From G965218495 sp965262785 (GTDB lineage Bacteria > Bacteroidota > Rhodothermia > Rhodothermales > Bin80), in NCBI GenBank assembly GCA_965262785.1, contig OZ253559.1, positions 2,914,001 to 2,978,000 on the forward strand: a stretch of 64,000 nucleotides of DNA, read 5' to 3'. Position numbers and translations under genes: made by a program. Shown here in pieces: positions 17,949 to 26,808 of the stretch. Under the pieces are notes generated by a model. That model made no database searches, had not been told where the DNA came from, and was given only the letters and a program-made list of their open reading frames with translations. How positions within the stretch are numbered: the stretch's first letter is position 1; each line of letters starts with the position of its first letter.

Positions 17949-20119
17949 CTCTACTTCGCCATTTTATGACTCAAACAGTATAGGTGGACACATTCTCCAC
18001 ATATAAGAAAAGGGTGTACTCCCGCCTGGCTGGCACTACTTTTCTAACGCCGTGCGCCTGCCTTAGTCCTGGCGCACGTAGCGTTGCCGATGCAGGCTGG
18101 GCGTGACGCCGCAGATGCGCGCTATCTGAGCCAGCTCTGCCCTTGGGCGCTCGTCCTGCACGTTGACAATCACCTGGCCCTGGGTGTCCTTTACGGTTGT
18201 CATCACCCGTTGCCAGGCGCTCAGCTTCTGGCGAAGCGTCTTCCAGCTGGTGTGGATGTCTTGCGCCTTCAATCGGGTCCGGATCAGGTGCACGGCGTGA
18301 TAGGCATACACAGCTATACTGATGTGCGCTGCGATGCGTGCGTCCTTGCTGTGGTAAAGCGGCCGCATCCCCAGTTCCGACTTCAACGAGCGGAAGGTGG
18401 CCTCCACCTCGGACAGCCGCCAATACGTGGCTACAATGTGCTTAAGGTCCCATCCCGTCTGACTGGTGCGCAGCACGTAGCCCCCCAGGGCCTCATCGGC
18501 CTCTTCCCACTGCGTCTTGCGTGCAAACTTCACGGCCTTGGCGTTGGGGCCACTCCCTTCTACAACCGTCACTTCGTACTGATGAGATACGCGGGCATAT
18601 CGCTCTTTTATGCGTCCGACCTGCTCTACGACCTTCTTGAGCCGCTTGGTATGGTAGGGCTTCTGCAGCCCTTCGTGCAGCGAGGTGAGGGCTGCTTCCA
18701 GTAGCGTGCGCCGGCGCTGGAGGATCTGCTCTTCCTTGTGCTTTCTGGCTTCGCTGACGGCATAGAGCAGCATCTCCTGCTTCTTTTGCTGCAACTGCCA
18801 CACGCGTACGGCGTGTCCAGCCTGCGTGGTCAGCGTACTGTCGGGCTCCCGCTCTGGCGGCAGGGGCCGCTTACCCCGGTGTACGCAGATCCAGTCGTAG
18901 CCCTGTTCTGCCAGCCAGGACACGTTTGCTTCCGTAGCGATCCCTGCATCCATGACCACCGTCGGCTTCTGGCCGTCCACGCTGGCGTTCAGACGCTCGA
19001 TAGCGTCCTGCAGCGTGGCGGGCTCCGAGACGTTGCCGGGCAAGATCTCGCAGGTGCGCGGGAAGCCCGCGCCATCGAGCACCAGCCCGAGCGTCACCAG
19101 CGGACAATCGGAACGCTTTTGCTTCGAACGTCCATAGGCCAGGTACTCGCCGTGCTGTCGGCCATGGTAATGGGTGTTGGTCAGGTCATAAAAAACAACG
19201 GTCTCCGGCAGGCTCAAGAGCGTCCGCTCCTTTTGGAAGAGCGCTTGCTGAATCGCCTGGTTGTGCTCCCAGAGCAGGTCCCCAATGCGATACAGCTTCG
19301 CTAACGACACTTTCCTGCCGGGGCGCAGTCCCAGCAGGTCCAGCGTCGTCGACCTGCTTTGCAACCACTGAAGCGTAGCCCGTTCGCTGTTGGGATGCAG
19401 CATGCGTGCGACCACCAGGGCTACGGCCAGACGCGCGTCGCGCTCCTTGGCGCCGGCCTGGATCAGCGTGTCTTTCAGTCCCAGATCCTCGAGCGCCTGA
19501 AGGCAGACACGCTCTGCGCCCACGCTGCGGGCATGCTCCGGGTGCTCAAGGGAGTCCATGTCCACCGTCATGACGCTGTCAGGCTCACCCTCCGGCTTCG
19601 CGTGTGCACCTATGCCGCGTGCGCGCAGCTGCGCGACAATGGCTTCGGCCGTGTGCTGCAGGTCGGGATCGAACACGAGTGTCGGCTGCCCCTGCAACAA
19701 ATTCTCTATGTGAAGCACCAAGGTCCCCCACTGCTCACGGGGCGTGTCAAAGTGGACGCCCAGGTTCAGCAGGGTCGACTGGCGCACCTTCCCGCCGATG
19801 CGGTCGCTGCGTACCAGGCGGTAGCTGTGTCGCGCTTCGCCTTTCTTTGCGTGGGTCTTGGTCGCCCGTATGTACATGGTGTCTGCAGTTCAATGCCGAC
19901 TCCAAGATAGTGCATGGGCGCACCTGTAGCAAGTCCCCACCAACAATCCTGGCACTACAATGGCCTTTTTCAGCCGAATACGCTAAACTTCACGCATTCT
20001 TCACCATATAGCCGAGAAATACGGCTGAAAAGGGGCTGAAAAGGGCGAAAAGTGGGCTGGGAGTACCTGGTTTAGCCCCCCTTCGGCCACGGTTGGTTCC
20101 CAAAATGGCGAAGTCGGGC
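17949..20119 (-). mobile_element. IS1634-like insertion sequence, copy 1 (2171 bp)
   Basis: One of two copies of the same length in this window (the other is at 43235-45405). Terminal inverted repeats share ACTTCGCCATTT, preceded by CTCT at the left end and GCCC at the outer right end. Both sides carry AAA (17946-17948 and 20120-20122). Removing the element and one AAA restores an open transposase-like frame, which supports a 3-bp target duplication. It holds a single transposase gene on the minus strand. Confidence 0.85.
18063..19877 (-). CDS. IS1634-like DDE transposase
   Basis: A 604-residue transposase of the IS4/IS1634 superfamily. The first catalytic aspartate is in VVFYDLTNTHYHG and the second in TVVMDAGIATEAN. 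The C-terminal glutamate is in the signature SEVEATFRSLKSELG, where E-x6-K matches the family's closing motif. The N-terminal part (MYIRATKTHAKKGEARHSYRLV) is the DNA-binding region typical of this group. The frame is intact, so the element may be active. It differs from the 43.5-kb copy at only a handful of residues. Confidence 0.9.
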   Translation of the reverse strand: MYIRATKTHAKKGEARHSYRLVRSDRIGGKVRQSTLLNLGVHFDTPREQWGTLVLHIENLLQGQPTLVFDPDLQHTAEAIVAQLRARGIGAHAKPEGEPDSVMTVDMDSLEHPEHARSVGAERVCLQALEDLGLKDTLIQAGAKERDARLAVALVVARMLHPNSERATLQWLQSRSTTLDLLGLRPGRKVSLAKLYRIGDLLWEHNQAIQQALFQKERTLLSLPETVVFYDLTNTHYHGRQHGEYLAYGRSKQKRSDCPLVTLGLVLDGAGFPRTCEILPGNVSEPATLQDAIERLNASVDGQKPTVVMDAGIATEANVSWLAEQGYDWICVHRGKRPLPPEREPDSTLTTQAGHAVRVWQLQQKKQEMLLYAVSEARKHKEEQILQRRRTLLEAALTSLHEGLQKPYHTKRLKKVVEQVGRIKERYARVSHQYEVTVVEGSGPNAKAVKFARKTQWEEADEALGGYVLRTSQTGWDLKHIVATYWRLSEVEATFRSLKSELGMRPLYHSKDARIAAHISIAVYAYHAVHLIRTRLKAQDIHTSWKTLRQKLSAWQRVMTTVKDTQGQVIVNVQDERPRAELAQIARICGVTPSLHRQRYVRQD

Positions 20120-20288
20120 AAAGTTGGCTAGACACGACTCGACGGCCGGGTGTTGCCGCCGCGCTGCCTTGAAACCAGGCGATCAATCCCGCGCACATTC
20201 CGCTAGCGCAAGCTTGCCCTTCTTAGGAAGCGCATTGAACGCTGGCAAAGCCGCCTGCACCGCGTCAATGCTATTTGACCCACAGAGT

Positions 20289-20359
20289 CACCACCATTGG
20301 AAAGATATAACTAATTGTATTTTAAAGACTTACAGTGTTTTCGGACAACCACAATTTAG
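20289..20359 (+). repeat. 71-base dispersed element, copy 2
   Basis: Ungapped partner of 12575-12645; see the shared blocks GAAAGATATAACT and TAAAGACTTACAGT. Here it sits about 120 bases upstream of the lolC/E-like gene on the same strand. A promoter role is therefore possible for this copy but not obvious for the other. Confidence 0.6.
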
Positions 20360-20480
20360 GCGTGCCGCCTGCCGCATTGGGGGTATCCAGTCAGTATTCC
20401 AATTTACGATGCCATCAGCGTAGCGAGGCCAACGAATCGACCCCTGTGTCGTATATGTAGTTCGCATATCGATCAGCTCT

Positions 20481-21722
20481 GTGTCATTTCACCGTTTCGT
20501 CGCAGTTCGGTACCTCACTGGCGCGCTTGGGCGCGAGGAAGGGCGGCGCTTCCTCAGGTTTATCACCATAGTCGCGGTCGGTGGGGTTGCCGTCGGCGTC
20601 GCAATGCTCCTGCTGGCCCTATCCATAGTACGGGGCTTCAGCCGCGAAATCGAGGCTAAAATCATCGGTTTTGGAGCGCACGTTCAGGTCGAGAACATCC
20701 GCCATGCACCGCTCGGAGATGCTGGGGCAACCGCAGCACAGATACGGGCGATACCAGCTGTCAGTCACATCCAGCCAGTGGTCACGGAATTTGCACTGCT
20801 GCGGCTGTCGGAGTCGGAAATCGAAGGTGTTGGCCTGTGGGGGACTGATTCGCTACCGACCTATATCCGTGATGCGCTAACGGCAGGAACAGCCGACCTG
20901 GTGTCCAATGATGGCGGGCCACGATTGGTAGTCGGCACAACGCTTGCGCAGCTACTGGGGCTTGGCGTTGGTGACAATGTGGTCGTGTTCTCCACACGGT
21001 CGGCCACGGCGAGCGGGAGCAGCTTGCACACTACGCGGCCTAACCTTCGCAAATTTCAGGTTGGCGCACTCTACCAAACGTCGCTGGCCGACTTCGATGA
21101 GACGTACGTCTTTACGGATATTGGTGTCGCACGTGGACTGCTGAACTACGGACCGGACGAGGTTACGCGGCTTGATGTGACGGTACATGATCCGACAACC
21201 GCCAAGGCCGTAGCGAGGGAGATAGAATACATGTTGGGCATTCCCGTGTTGGCTCGCTCGATCTATGAGGTCTATCGGGGGCTCTTCGCCTGGGTAAATC
21301 TCCAGGAAGCCATCATCCCGCTGGTAATTGGCATCCTGATCCTGGTTGCAGCATTCAACATCGTCGGCACACTGCTCATCGTGATTTTGGAGAAAACTCG
21401 GGAAATAGGCATCCTCGCCAGCATGGGCGCCTCGCGCCAAAGCTTGAAGCGCCTGTTCCTGTCGCTGGGCCTCATGGTCGGCTCGGTTGGGACCGCTGCC
21501 GGCCTAGTACTGGCGCTGGTGCTTGGCCTGATCCAGCAGCAGTATGGAGTCATCCCGCTTCCTGCGGAAGCTTACTATATGACCACCGCACCTATCGCGC
21601 TGCATCCGATGGACTTTGTTCTGGTGTGTGTCGTTTCGCTTCTACTGACAGCGATGGCAGCGTATATTCCGGCGCGCGTGGCCGCGCGCATTGATCCGCT
21701 GAAAGTCATCCGATTCGGTTAG
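20481..21722 (+). CDS. LolC/LolE-family lipoprotein-releasing ABC permease
   Basis: A 413-residue inner-membrane protein from a GTG start. It has one N-terminal membrane helix (residues about 28-50), a large periplasmic MacB-PCD-like domain, and three C-terminal helices in an FtsX domain (IPLVIGILILVAAFNIVGT, then LKRLFLSLGLMVGSVGTAA, then the last near the C-terminus). This is the layout of LolC/E, which extract lipoproteins from the inner membrane for LolA. The conserved cytoplasmic coupling segment EKTREIGILASMGAS is present. No LolD ATPase gene is next to it; the next genes are for molybdopterin synthesis. Many Bacteroidota-like genomes place a single LolC/E gene away from LolD. Confidence 0.88.
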   Translation: MSFHRFVAVRYLTGALGREEGRRFLRFITIVAVGGVAVGVAMLLLALSIVRGFSREIEAKIIGFGAHVQVENIRHAPLGDAGATAAQIRAIPAVSHIQPVVTEFALLRLSESEIEGVGLWGTDSLPTYIRDALTAGTADLVSNDGGPRLVVGTTLAQLLGLGVGDNVVVFSTRSATASGSSLHTTRPNLRKFQVGALYQTSLADFDETYVFTDIGVARGLLNYGPDEVTRLDVTVHDPTTAKAVAREIEYMLGIPVLARSIYEVYRGLFAWVNLQEAIIPLVIGILILVAAFNIVGTLLIVILEKTREIGILASMGASRQSLKRLFLSLGLMVGSVGTAAGLVLALVLGLIQQQYGVIPLPAEAYYMTTAPIALHPMDFVLVCVVSLLLTAMAAYIPARVAARIDPLKVIRFG

Positions 21723-21779
21723 GCTTGCTGAAACGAGTGCGTACTCCACTGCACGTACTACTTGAAGTTAACGTGTCTT

Positions 21780-22028
21780 ATGGCTGATATCTCGGTCTGT
21801 CTCTTCAGTGTGTTAAGGCAAAGGATTGGACACAAGTGGGTCAAAGTTGATATTCCATCACCTACGACTGCCGCCGCGGTCCTTAATGCGCTGGTGGAGT
21901 CATATCCGCTGATTGAACCGTTCAGGCCGGTCATGCGCCTGGCTGTCAACCAAGTCTACGCCAATGAGAGCGACGCAGTAGTCGAAGGTGACGAAGTGGC
22001 CGTCATCACGCCAGTCAGTGGGGGATAA
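21780..22028 (+). CDS. moaD: MoaD, molybdopterin synthase small subunit
   Basis: A ubiquitin-like sulfur carrier of 82 residues from the ATG at 21780 (MADISVCLFSVLRQRIG). The C-terminus ends in Gly-Gly (VITPVSGG), the site that is adenylated and turned into a thiocarboxylate to donate sulfur to precursor Z. The motif AVNQVYANESDAVVEGDEVAVI is the usual last beta region. An in-frame start at 21762 is possible but adds atypical residues. moaE follows after six bases, giving a co-transcribed pair. Confidence 0.85.
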   Translation: MADISVCLFSVLRQRIGHKWVKVDIPSPTTAAAVLNALVESYPLIEPFRPVMRLAVNQVYANESDAVVEGDEVAVITPVSGG

Positions 22029-22034
22029 CTGCCT

Positions 22035-22496
22035 ATGCAAGACGAGTCTAGCTGGATTCAGATTCAGTACGCTCCACTGAATGTTGGCGAAGCGTGTGCG
22101 TTCTTGCAGACGCCTGCCGCAGGTGGTATCGCACTGTTCGTAGGCACTACCCGCCGGTGGACGGACGGCAAAGAGACGCAGCAGCTGGAATACCAGGCCT
22201 ACCTGCCTATGGCTACTAAGGAGATGCAACGCCTGGCAGCGGCCGTAAAAGCTCGCTGGCCCACCTTGCGTATATGCCTCCTGCATCGCCTGGGCGTTGT
22301 TCCCGCAGCCGAAGCGAGCGTAATCGTCGGCGTTGCCGCGGCCCATCGCGCACCTGCATTCGAAGCTTGCAGATATCTGATTGACACGCTAAAGCGGCAG
22401 GTGCCCATTTGGAAACGTGAGCACTACGTCGGCGGCGCCACAGAGTGGATTGGAGGCGGAGACCAACCGGCTCCCAAATCACAGGTGCCGGACTAG
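22035..22496 (+). CDS. moaE: MoaE, molybdopterin synthase catalytic subunit
   Basis: A 153-residue protein with the MoaE signatures GIALFVGTTR, QQLEYQAYLPMA, HRLGVVPAAEASVIVGV and AFEACRYLIDTLKRQVPIWK. The lysines in the last motif belong to the active site that takes sulfur from MoaD. It lies six bases after moaD, which supports a working MoaD-MoaE complex for molybdenum cofactor synthesis. The C-terminal tail past residue 140 is proline-rich and not conserved. The gene ends 39 bases from the convergent LacI-PurC frame. Confidence 0.92.
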   Translation: MQDESSWIQIQYAPLNVGEACAFLQTPAAGGIALFVGTTRRWTDGKETQQLEYQAYLPMATKEMQRLAAAVKARWPTLRICLLHRLGVVPAAEASVIVGVAAAHRAPAFEACRYLIDTLKRQVPIWKREHYVGGATEWIGGGDQPAPKSQVPD

Positions 22497-22535
22497 TGCC
22501 GTCGGGCCCATACTCTGCGGTTCCGCGAAATCCGC

Positions 22536-24542
22536 CTATGGCACGCGTGAAAGTGACTTGCGCATGCGGGCAGCGGGATCCGGATGCATGTCCGGCTCGA
22601 AAGCTTTGCCAGTAACCGACTCGTACAGCGCAATGTACCGCGCCGAAACCTGCGCTCGAAAGTCGTCCGGCAAGTCGGGCAGCGTTTGGCCTTCCTGGCC
22701 CTGAAAGTCTCGGCTCATCAACCACTCGCGAACAAACTCTTTCGAAAGTTGCTGTTGCGGCTTACCCATGCGCTGCAGACCTTCAAACGGCTCCAGATAG
22801 AAGTAGCGTGACGAATCCGGCGTGTGCACCTCATCGATCAGAACGTACGTGCCATCAGGTGCGCGCCCAAATTCGTATTTCGTGTCTACCAGGATCAGTC
22901 CTTGCGATGCTGCCAGTTGGGACCCTCGCTCGAACAGCGCTAGAGAGTACGCTTCCAGCTGGTCAAATAGCGCTGCAGTGATGAGTCCCTGCGCAATGGC
23001 CTCTTCGCGGCTGATGTCCTCGTCGTGGCCCTCTTGCGCCTTGGTTGTGGGCGTAAGTATTGGCTTCGGCAGGCGATCGTTCTGCCGCAGGCCGTTCGGT
23101 AGCGTCTTGCCGCATAAGACACGCTTGCCGCTTCTATACGTACGCCAGGCGTGGCCAACCAGATACCCGCGTACTACGAACTCCAAGCTCGTTGGCTCAC
23201 ACCGCAGCGCAACGGTGACATTGGGGTCTGGAACCGACACGATGTGGTTGGCGACGATGTCGCTGGTCGCCTCAAAGAAGTAGGCAGCCAACTGGTTTAG
23301 CACCTGCCCCTTGAATGGAATGGACTGGCGAAGCACCTGATCGAAGGCAGAGATCCGATCCGTCGTAACCAGGATCAGGCGATCTCCTGACTGGTACGTG
23401 TCGCGCACCTTTCCTTGGTACTTCTTGCCCAAGTGCGTGAAGTCCGTACCTCCAATTGTGTGATTAAGCTGCTGCTGAATGGCCTCCCGATGTGTGTCGA
23501 TGCTCATGGGTGGTCGGTTGAGTGAATGAGAGCTTGACAGTCGCGCTTTGAGCCTCGGAACAATCTGGTGATCTTCGCGATCGGTCGTCCCCGGGTTGTC
23601 CAACCGAAACAGTAGCCGCTTAGCGGCCAACTCGCCGGTGGCAACCATGTCTTGGGCCACACTGGAAAGCCCGACGTATGCGCTGGTTTTCAGATCGTCA
23701 TAGCCTACCAGTGCAACGTCTTCCGGAACGCGCTTTCCTGCTTCGCGAAGCGCCTTCCACGCTCCGATTGCCTGCACGTCGCTGCTTGAGAATACGGCGG
23801 TGACCGGTGGGTTCAGGGCAAGGATTCGCTGCATGGCCTCAAAGCCATGCTCTTCGCTGAATCCGGCATGCAGCGGGGTGCTGCCGCTTTGAATGAGTTC
23901 TTGCGCGATGGGCAGGCCGCCGTCTGAAAGCGCCTTTTTATAGCCTTCAATTCGCTGGGTCTGAAGATAGCCGTCCGTATAGGCGCGGATCATACCGATC
24001 CGCCGATGCCCTTTGGATACCAGGTGCGCCGTGGCAGCATATGCACCCGAAGCGTTGTCCCAATAGTAGCAGTCAAATTCCGTGTGGTGGTGCCCAACCA
24101 GAACGACCGGGGCTCGCAATGCCTTCAGCTCCTTCGCCAGCGCCTGATCGACTGGCACGCCAGCCAGCAGCAGACCATCAACGGTGCCTGCCTCGAGCTT
24201 GCGTAAGAGTCGCTCCAATGGCGACTTCGTTCCTAAGTCGAAAAGCAGCAACTCCCGATCTTCGTAAGCAAGAATACTCCGTACGCCCGCTAGCAACTCG
24301 TTATGAAAGGGCGTAGTGAAGGTGGGAATCGCGATGGCGATCGACTGTGAGCGCTGCTGCGCCAACGCTTTTGCCAAGCGGTGTGGCCGAAACTTAAGCG
24401 CATCAATTGTCTCCAATACGCGGTCTCGTGTGGCGGCCGCCACATGCGGGGAATCGTTGAGCACGCGGGAAACCGTGGAAATCGCAACGCCGGCCCGCTC
24501 CGCCACGTCGTAGATCGTCACCCTAAGCCTCTGTTGCTCCAT
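22536..24542 (-). CDS. purC: LacI-type regulator fused in frame to PurC (SAICAR synthetase)
   Basis: One open frame of 668 residues. Residues 1-340 form a complete LacI-family repressor: helix-turn-helix VTIYDVAERAGVAISTVSRV, then a sugar-binding periplasmic-like fold (TAVFSSSDVQAIGAWKAL, DVALVGYDDLKTSAYVG). Residues from about 346 on form a complete PurC: GKVRDTYQSGDRLILVTTDR, ISAFDQVL, LEFVVRGYLVGHAW, LVDTKYEFG and DEVHTPDSSRYF. PurC joins CAIR to aspartate in purine synthesis. There is no stop between the halves. An ATG at 23507 (MSIDTHREA) could start PurC alone, but no Shine-Dalgarno sequence precedes it. The LacI start at 24542 is chosen because the codons upstream of it are not family-like. 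Either a true fusion, a lost stop codon, or two genes that abut with an internal start. Confidence 0.85.
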   Translation of the reverse strand: MEQQRLRVTIYDVAERAGVAISTVSRVLNDSPHVAAATRDRVLETIDALKFRPHRLAKALAQQRSQSIAIAIPTFTTPFHNELLAGVRSILAYEDRELLLFDLGTKSPLERLLRKLEAGTVDGLLLAGVPVDQALAKELKALRAPVVLVGHHHTEFDCYYWDNASGAYAATAHLVSKGHRRIGMIRAYTDGYLQTQRIEGYKKALSDGGLPIAQELIQSGSTPLHAGFSEEHGFEAMQRILALNPPVTAVFSSSDVQAIGAWKALREAGKRVPEDVALVGYDDLKTSAYVGLSSVAQDMVATGELAAKRLLFRLDNPGTTDREDHQIVPRLKARLSSSHSLNRPPMSIDTHREAIQQQLNHTIGGTDFTHLGKKYQGKVRDTYQSGDRLILVTTDRISAFDQVLRQSIPFKGQVLNQLAAYFFEATSDIVANHIVSVPDPNVTVALRCEPTSLEFVVRGYLVGHAWRTYRSGKRVLCGKTLPNGLRQNDRLPKPILTPTTKAQEGHDEDISREEAIAQGLITAALFDQLEAYSLALFERGSQLAASQGLILVDTKYEFGRAPDGTYVLIDEVHTPDSSRYFYLEPFEGLQRMGKPQQQLSKEFVREWLMSRDFQGQEGQTLPDLPDDFRAQVSARYIALYESVTGKAFEPDMHPDPAARMRKSLSRVP

Positions 24543-24581
24543 ACACGCTGAACGCCGCCGGTTCGCCACCTGAATAGCCGA

Positions 24582-24597
24582 GTCGAACCGGTTGTAC
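24582..24597. promoter_or_regulatory. Candidate LacI-family operator
   Basis: A 16-base partial palindrome, GTCGAACCGGTTGTAC, with the central CG and the AA-CG-TT arrangement common in LacI-family sites. It lies in the 92-base gap between the divergent LacI and ABC-ATPase genes, where an autoregulatory or sugar-responsive operator would be expected. Confidence 0.4.
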
Positions 24598-24634
24598 TAT
24601 CTTCCACCGATTGGTGTTCAGCACTAGCGCATCT

Positions 24635-25738
24635 ATGGCAAGGGTCAAGCTCAAGAACGTACGTAAGGTTTTCGAAAACGGTCACGAGGCCGTCGCCAGT
24701 GCATCCTTTACGATCAAAGATGGAGAGTTTGCCGTGCTCGTTGGGCCCTCAGGCTGTGGAAAAAGTACGACACTGCGGATGCTAGCGGGACTGGAGACCG
24801 TGACTGAAGGCGAAATCAGCATCGGAGACTCTGTCGTGAACGACGTGCCGCCAAAGGACCGGGACATCGCGATGGTGTTTCAAAACTACGCGCTGTACCC
24901 GCACATGACGGTGTTCGATAACATGGCCTTCGGACTCAAGCTGCGCAAGTACTCCAAGAGCGAGATCCGCACCCGCGTAGCACAGGCTGCGGAAGTCCTT
25001 GGGATTGACGAGATACTGGACCGCAAGCCCAAGCAGCTTTCCGGCGGTCAGCAGCAACGGGTAGCCGTTGGGCGTGCCATTGTGCGAAAGCCACAAGTGT
25101 TTCTATTTGATGAGCCGCTCTCCAATCTGGACGCCAAGCTCCGCATGCAGATGCGTACCGAAATCACCAAGCTGCATAGACGCCTAGGTGCCACGATGAT
25201 CTACGTGACGCACGACCAAGTTGAGGCAATGACGATGGGCGACAAAATCGTGGTGATGCGTGGGGGTCATGTGCAGCAGATCGACTCTCCGCTGGCGCTG
25301 TACAACCGGCCAGCAAACACGTTCGTGGCTGGTTTTATCGGCAGCCCGTCCATGAACCTTGCCCCTGGGCGCTTGGCCAAGGCAGGTGGCATCTGTTTTG
25401 AATCAGCAGATTTTTCGGTGCCTCTGGAAGGAATGCCATACCTGGAGGAATACATGGGCCGCAGTGTGGTGTTGGGGTTCAGGCCCGAGCACGTGTATAT
25501 GCGAGATAGTGCTGATTCTCCTCCCGGGGCCATTGAGCTTCAGCCTGTCACCGTGAGCCTCGTGGAGCCACTGGGCCACGAAACAGTGGTTTACGGAAGG
25601 GTAGGGGAGGCGTCAATTGTGGCGCGCATCAAGCCACAGGCGCTGCCGGATCCCGGCCAAGTGCTACACTTAACTATCGATCCAGCACATCTGCACTTTT
25701 TTGACGCCTCGGAAGGATTTTCGTTGGCAACCGGATAG
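24635..25738 (+). CDS. MalK/UgpC-type sugar ABC transporter ATPase
   Basis: A 367-residue ATPase for a carbohydrate ABC importer. Walker A is GPSGCGKST, the Q-loop is VFQNYALYPHMTV, the signature is LSGGQQQR, Walker B is VFLFDEPLSNLDAKLR and the switch is VTHDQ. A C-terminal OB-type (TOBE) regulatory domain follows from about residue 245 (GFRPEHVYMRD). The start at 24635 (MARVKLKNVRKVF) is favoured over 24611. No permease or binding-protein genes are adjacent, so it probably serves importers encoded elsewhere, as MsmX-type shared ATPases do. The divergent LacI regulator suggests sugar-linked control. Confidence 0.9.
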   Translation: MARVKLKNVRKVFENGHEAVASASFTIKDGEFAVLVGPSGCGKSTTLRMLAGLETVTEGEISIGDSVVNDVPPKDRDIAMVFQNYALYPHMTVFDNMAFGLKLRKYSKSEIRTRVAQAAEVLGIDEILDRKPKQLSGGQQQRVAVGRAIVRKPQVFLFDEPLSNLDAKLRMQMRTEITKLHRRLGATMIYVTHDQVEAMTMGDKIVVMRGGHVQQIDSPLALYNRPANTFVAGFIGSPSMNLAPGRLAKAGGICFESADFSVPLEGMPYLEEYMGRSVVLGFRPEHVYMRDSADSPPGAIELQPVTVSLVEPLGHETVVYGRVGEASIVARIKPQALPDPGQVLHLTIDPAHLHFFDASEGFSLATG

Positions 25739-26171
25739 CTTGCGTCGCCTTTGCATTTGCCCCTACGAGCCCTGTCACTCGACGCAAGGCCGTGATGATC
25801 CAGTTGTAGTGAACTATCCTGCCGTGCCGACGAGTATTCGTTGCCTGCATCGCTGCTAAAAACGGTTCCTCCTGGATTGAATGCGCGCACTGAGACTGAG
25901 CCTCCAATTCAATCGTACATCGTGTCAGGTGAATACCCAGCAGCGCAACCTGCTGTACGAATTTAGAGATTCGCAACCATGGCTGCCGCATTATCCATCG
26001 CAAGCGCCACCCTGCCGACATACCCTCCCAAGCATCACTTACACGAAACAGGGAGAGCAAGGCTTTCGGTAAGGCTGAGGTCCATTATTTCCGCTCCGTA
26101 GTACTCTGCAGCTCGTCTTTTGCGGCTCAGCTCCGTCCTAAACGGCGGTCCATTCTAAGTGCATAGATTAA
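25739..26171. other. Intergenic region
   Basis: About 430 bases between the ABC ATPase and the split outer-membrane gene. No supported gene, repeat or terminator seen. Confidence 0.4.
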
Positions 26172-26808
26172 GTGAGACACTTTGTGACGGGAGTTAGTGA
26201 AATGACGTGCCCTGCGTTGGCCCAGGACGACTCCACCATTCAGTCTCCAGCCCAGGCGGACACAACAACGGCAGCCTGCCTTAATCATAATCCATCCGGC
26301 ATAGGTGATTCTGACGCCCATACTGCCGCCCTGTTCGTGTGCCAAGCGCTGCGCGGGCATTGCACAAATTCAAGTTGGGAATTGGAGAGTTGCTGTGGAG
26401 GTGGACCCTAGTCTCCACCATTCCTTTCCAATCATATGAACCCCTCACAGCCTGTTTTGGGGAGGACTGAGGCGCCTTTAGACGCCCAGATCAATCCCTC
26501 CGGTGACTCGCGGCGGCTTCTGATGAAGCTCTGCACGCACATACTTCAACAATTGACCACCGACTGGCCCATTCCGGCAGCGCAGCAGCAGCCGGCGCCA
26601 CCGCCCGTAGTGATCAAGGCTTCTGCTGCGGCCCAGGACACAAAGCCGGACTCGGCGCAGTTGAATGAAGCGTGGCAGCTGTTGCATTCGCGCAGTCTGC
26701 AAGACGACCCGATCGTTGCGATCTGGCTGCGCGGGCTGTGCCCACGCGGCGTTAGCATCGTTCTTGGAGCGGGTCTGACCATCACGGGCTATCGCCGCAT
26801 ACTTAGCC

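Larger units (their letters stand above)
17787..20182 (-). pseudogene. Old DDE transposase C-terminus, split by an IS1634-like element
   Basis: Joining the sequence right of the IS (20182 down to 20120) to that left of it (17945 down to 17787), with one AAA target copy kept, gives one frame: a segment reading QHPAVESCLANFGLQGGAL, then TREKSPENFALVVSMSILAV, then NVHRLGCLV and a stop at 17787. The HPAVES motif with a following helix and a final VNxHRLG resembles the C-terminal end of IS5-like DDE transposases, where the glutamate is catalytic. An in-frame stop lies just upstream (20183-20185) and no N-terminal part is found, so this was already a fragment before the IS landed. Confidence 0.5.

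Noticed and set aside
24555..24566. Second possible LacI half-site near the start of the LacI gene
   Set aside because: Only a CCGG core without matching arms; too weak to call.
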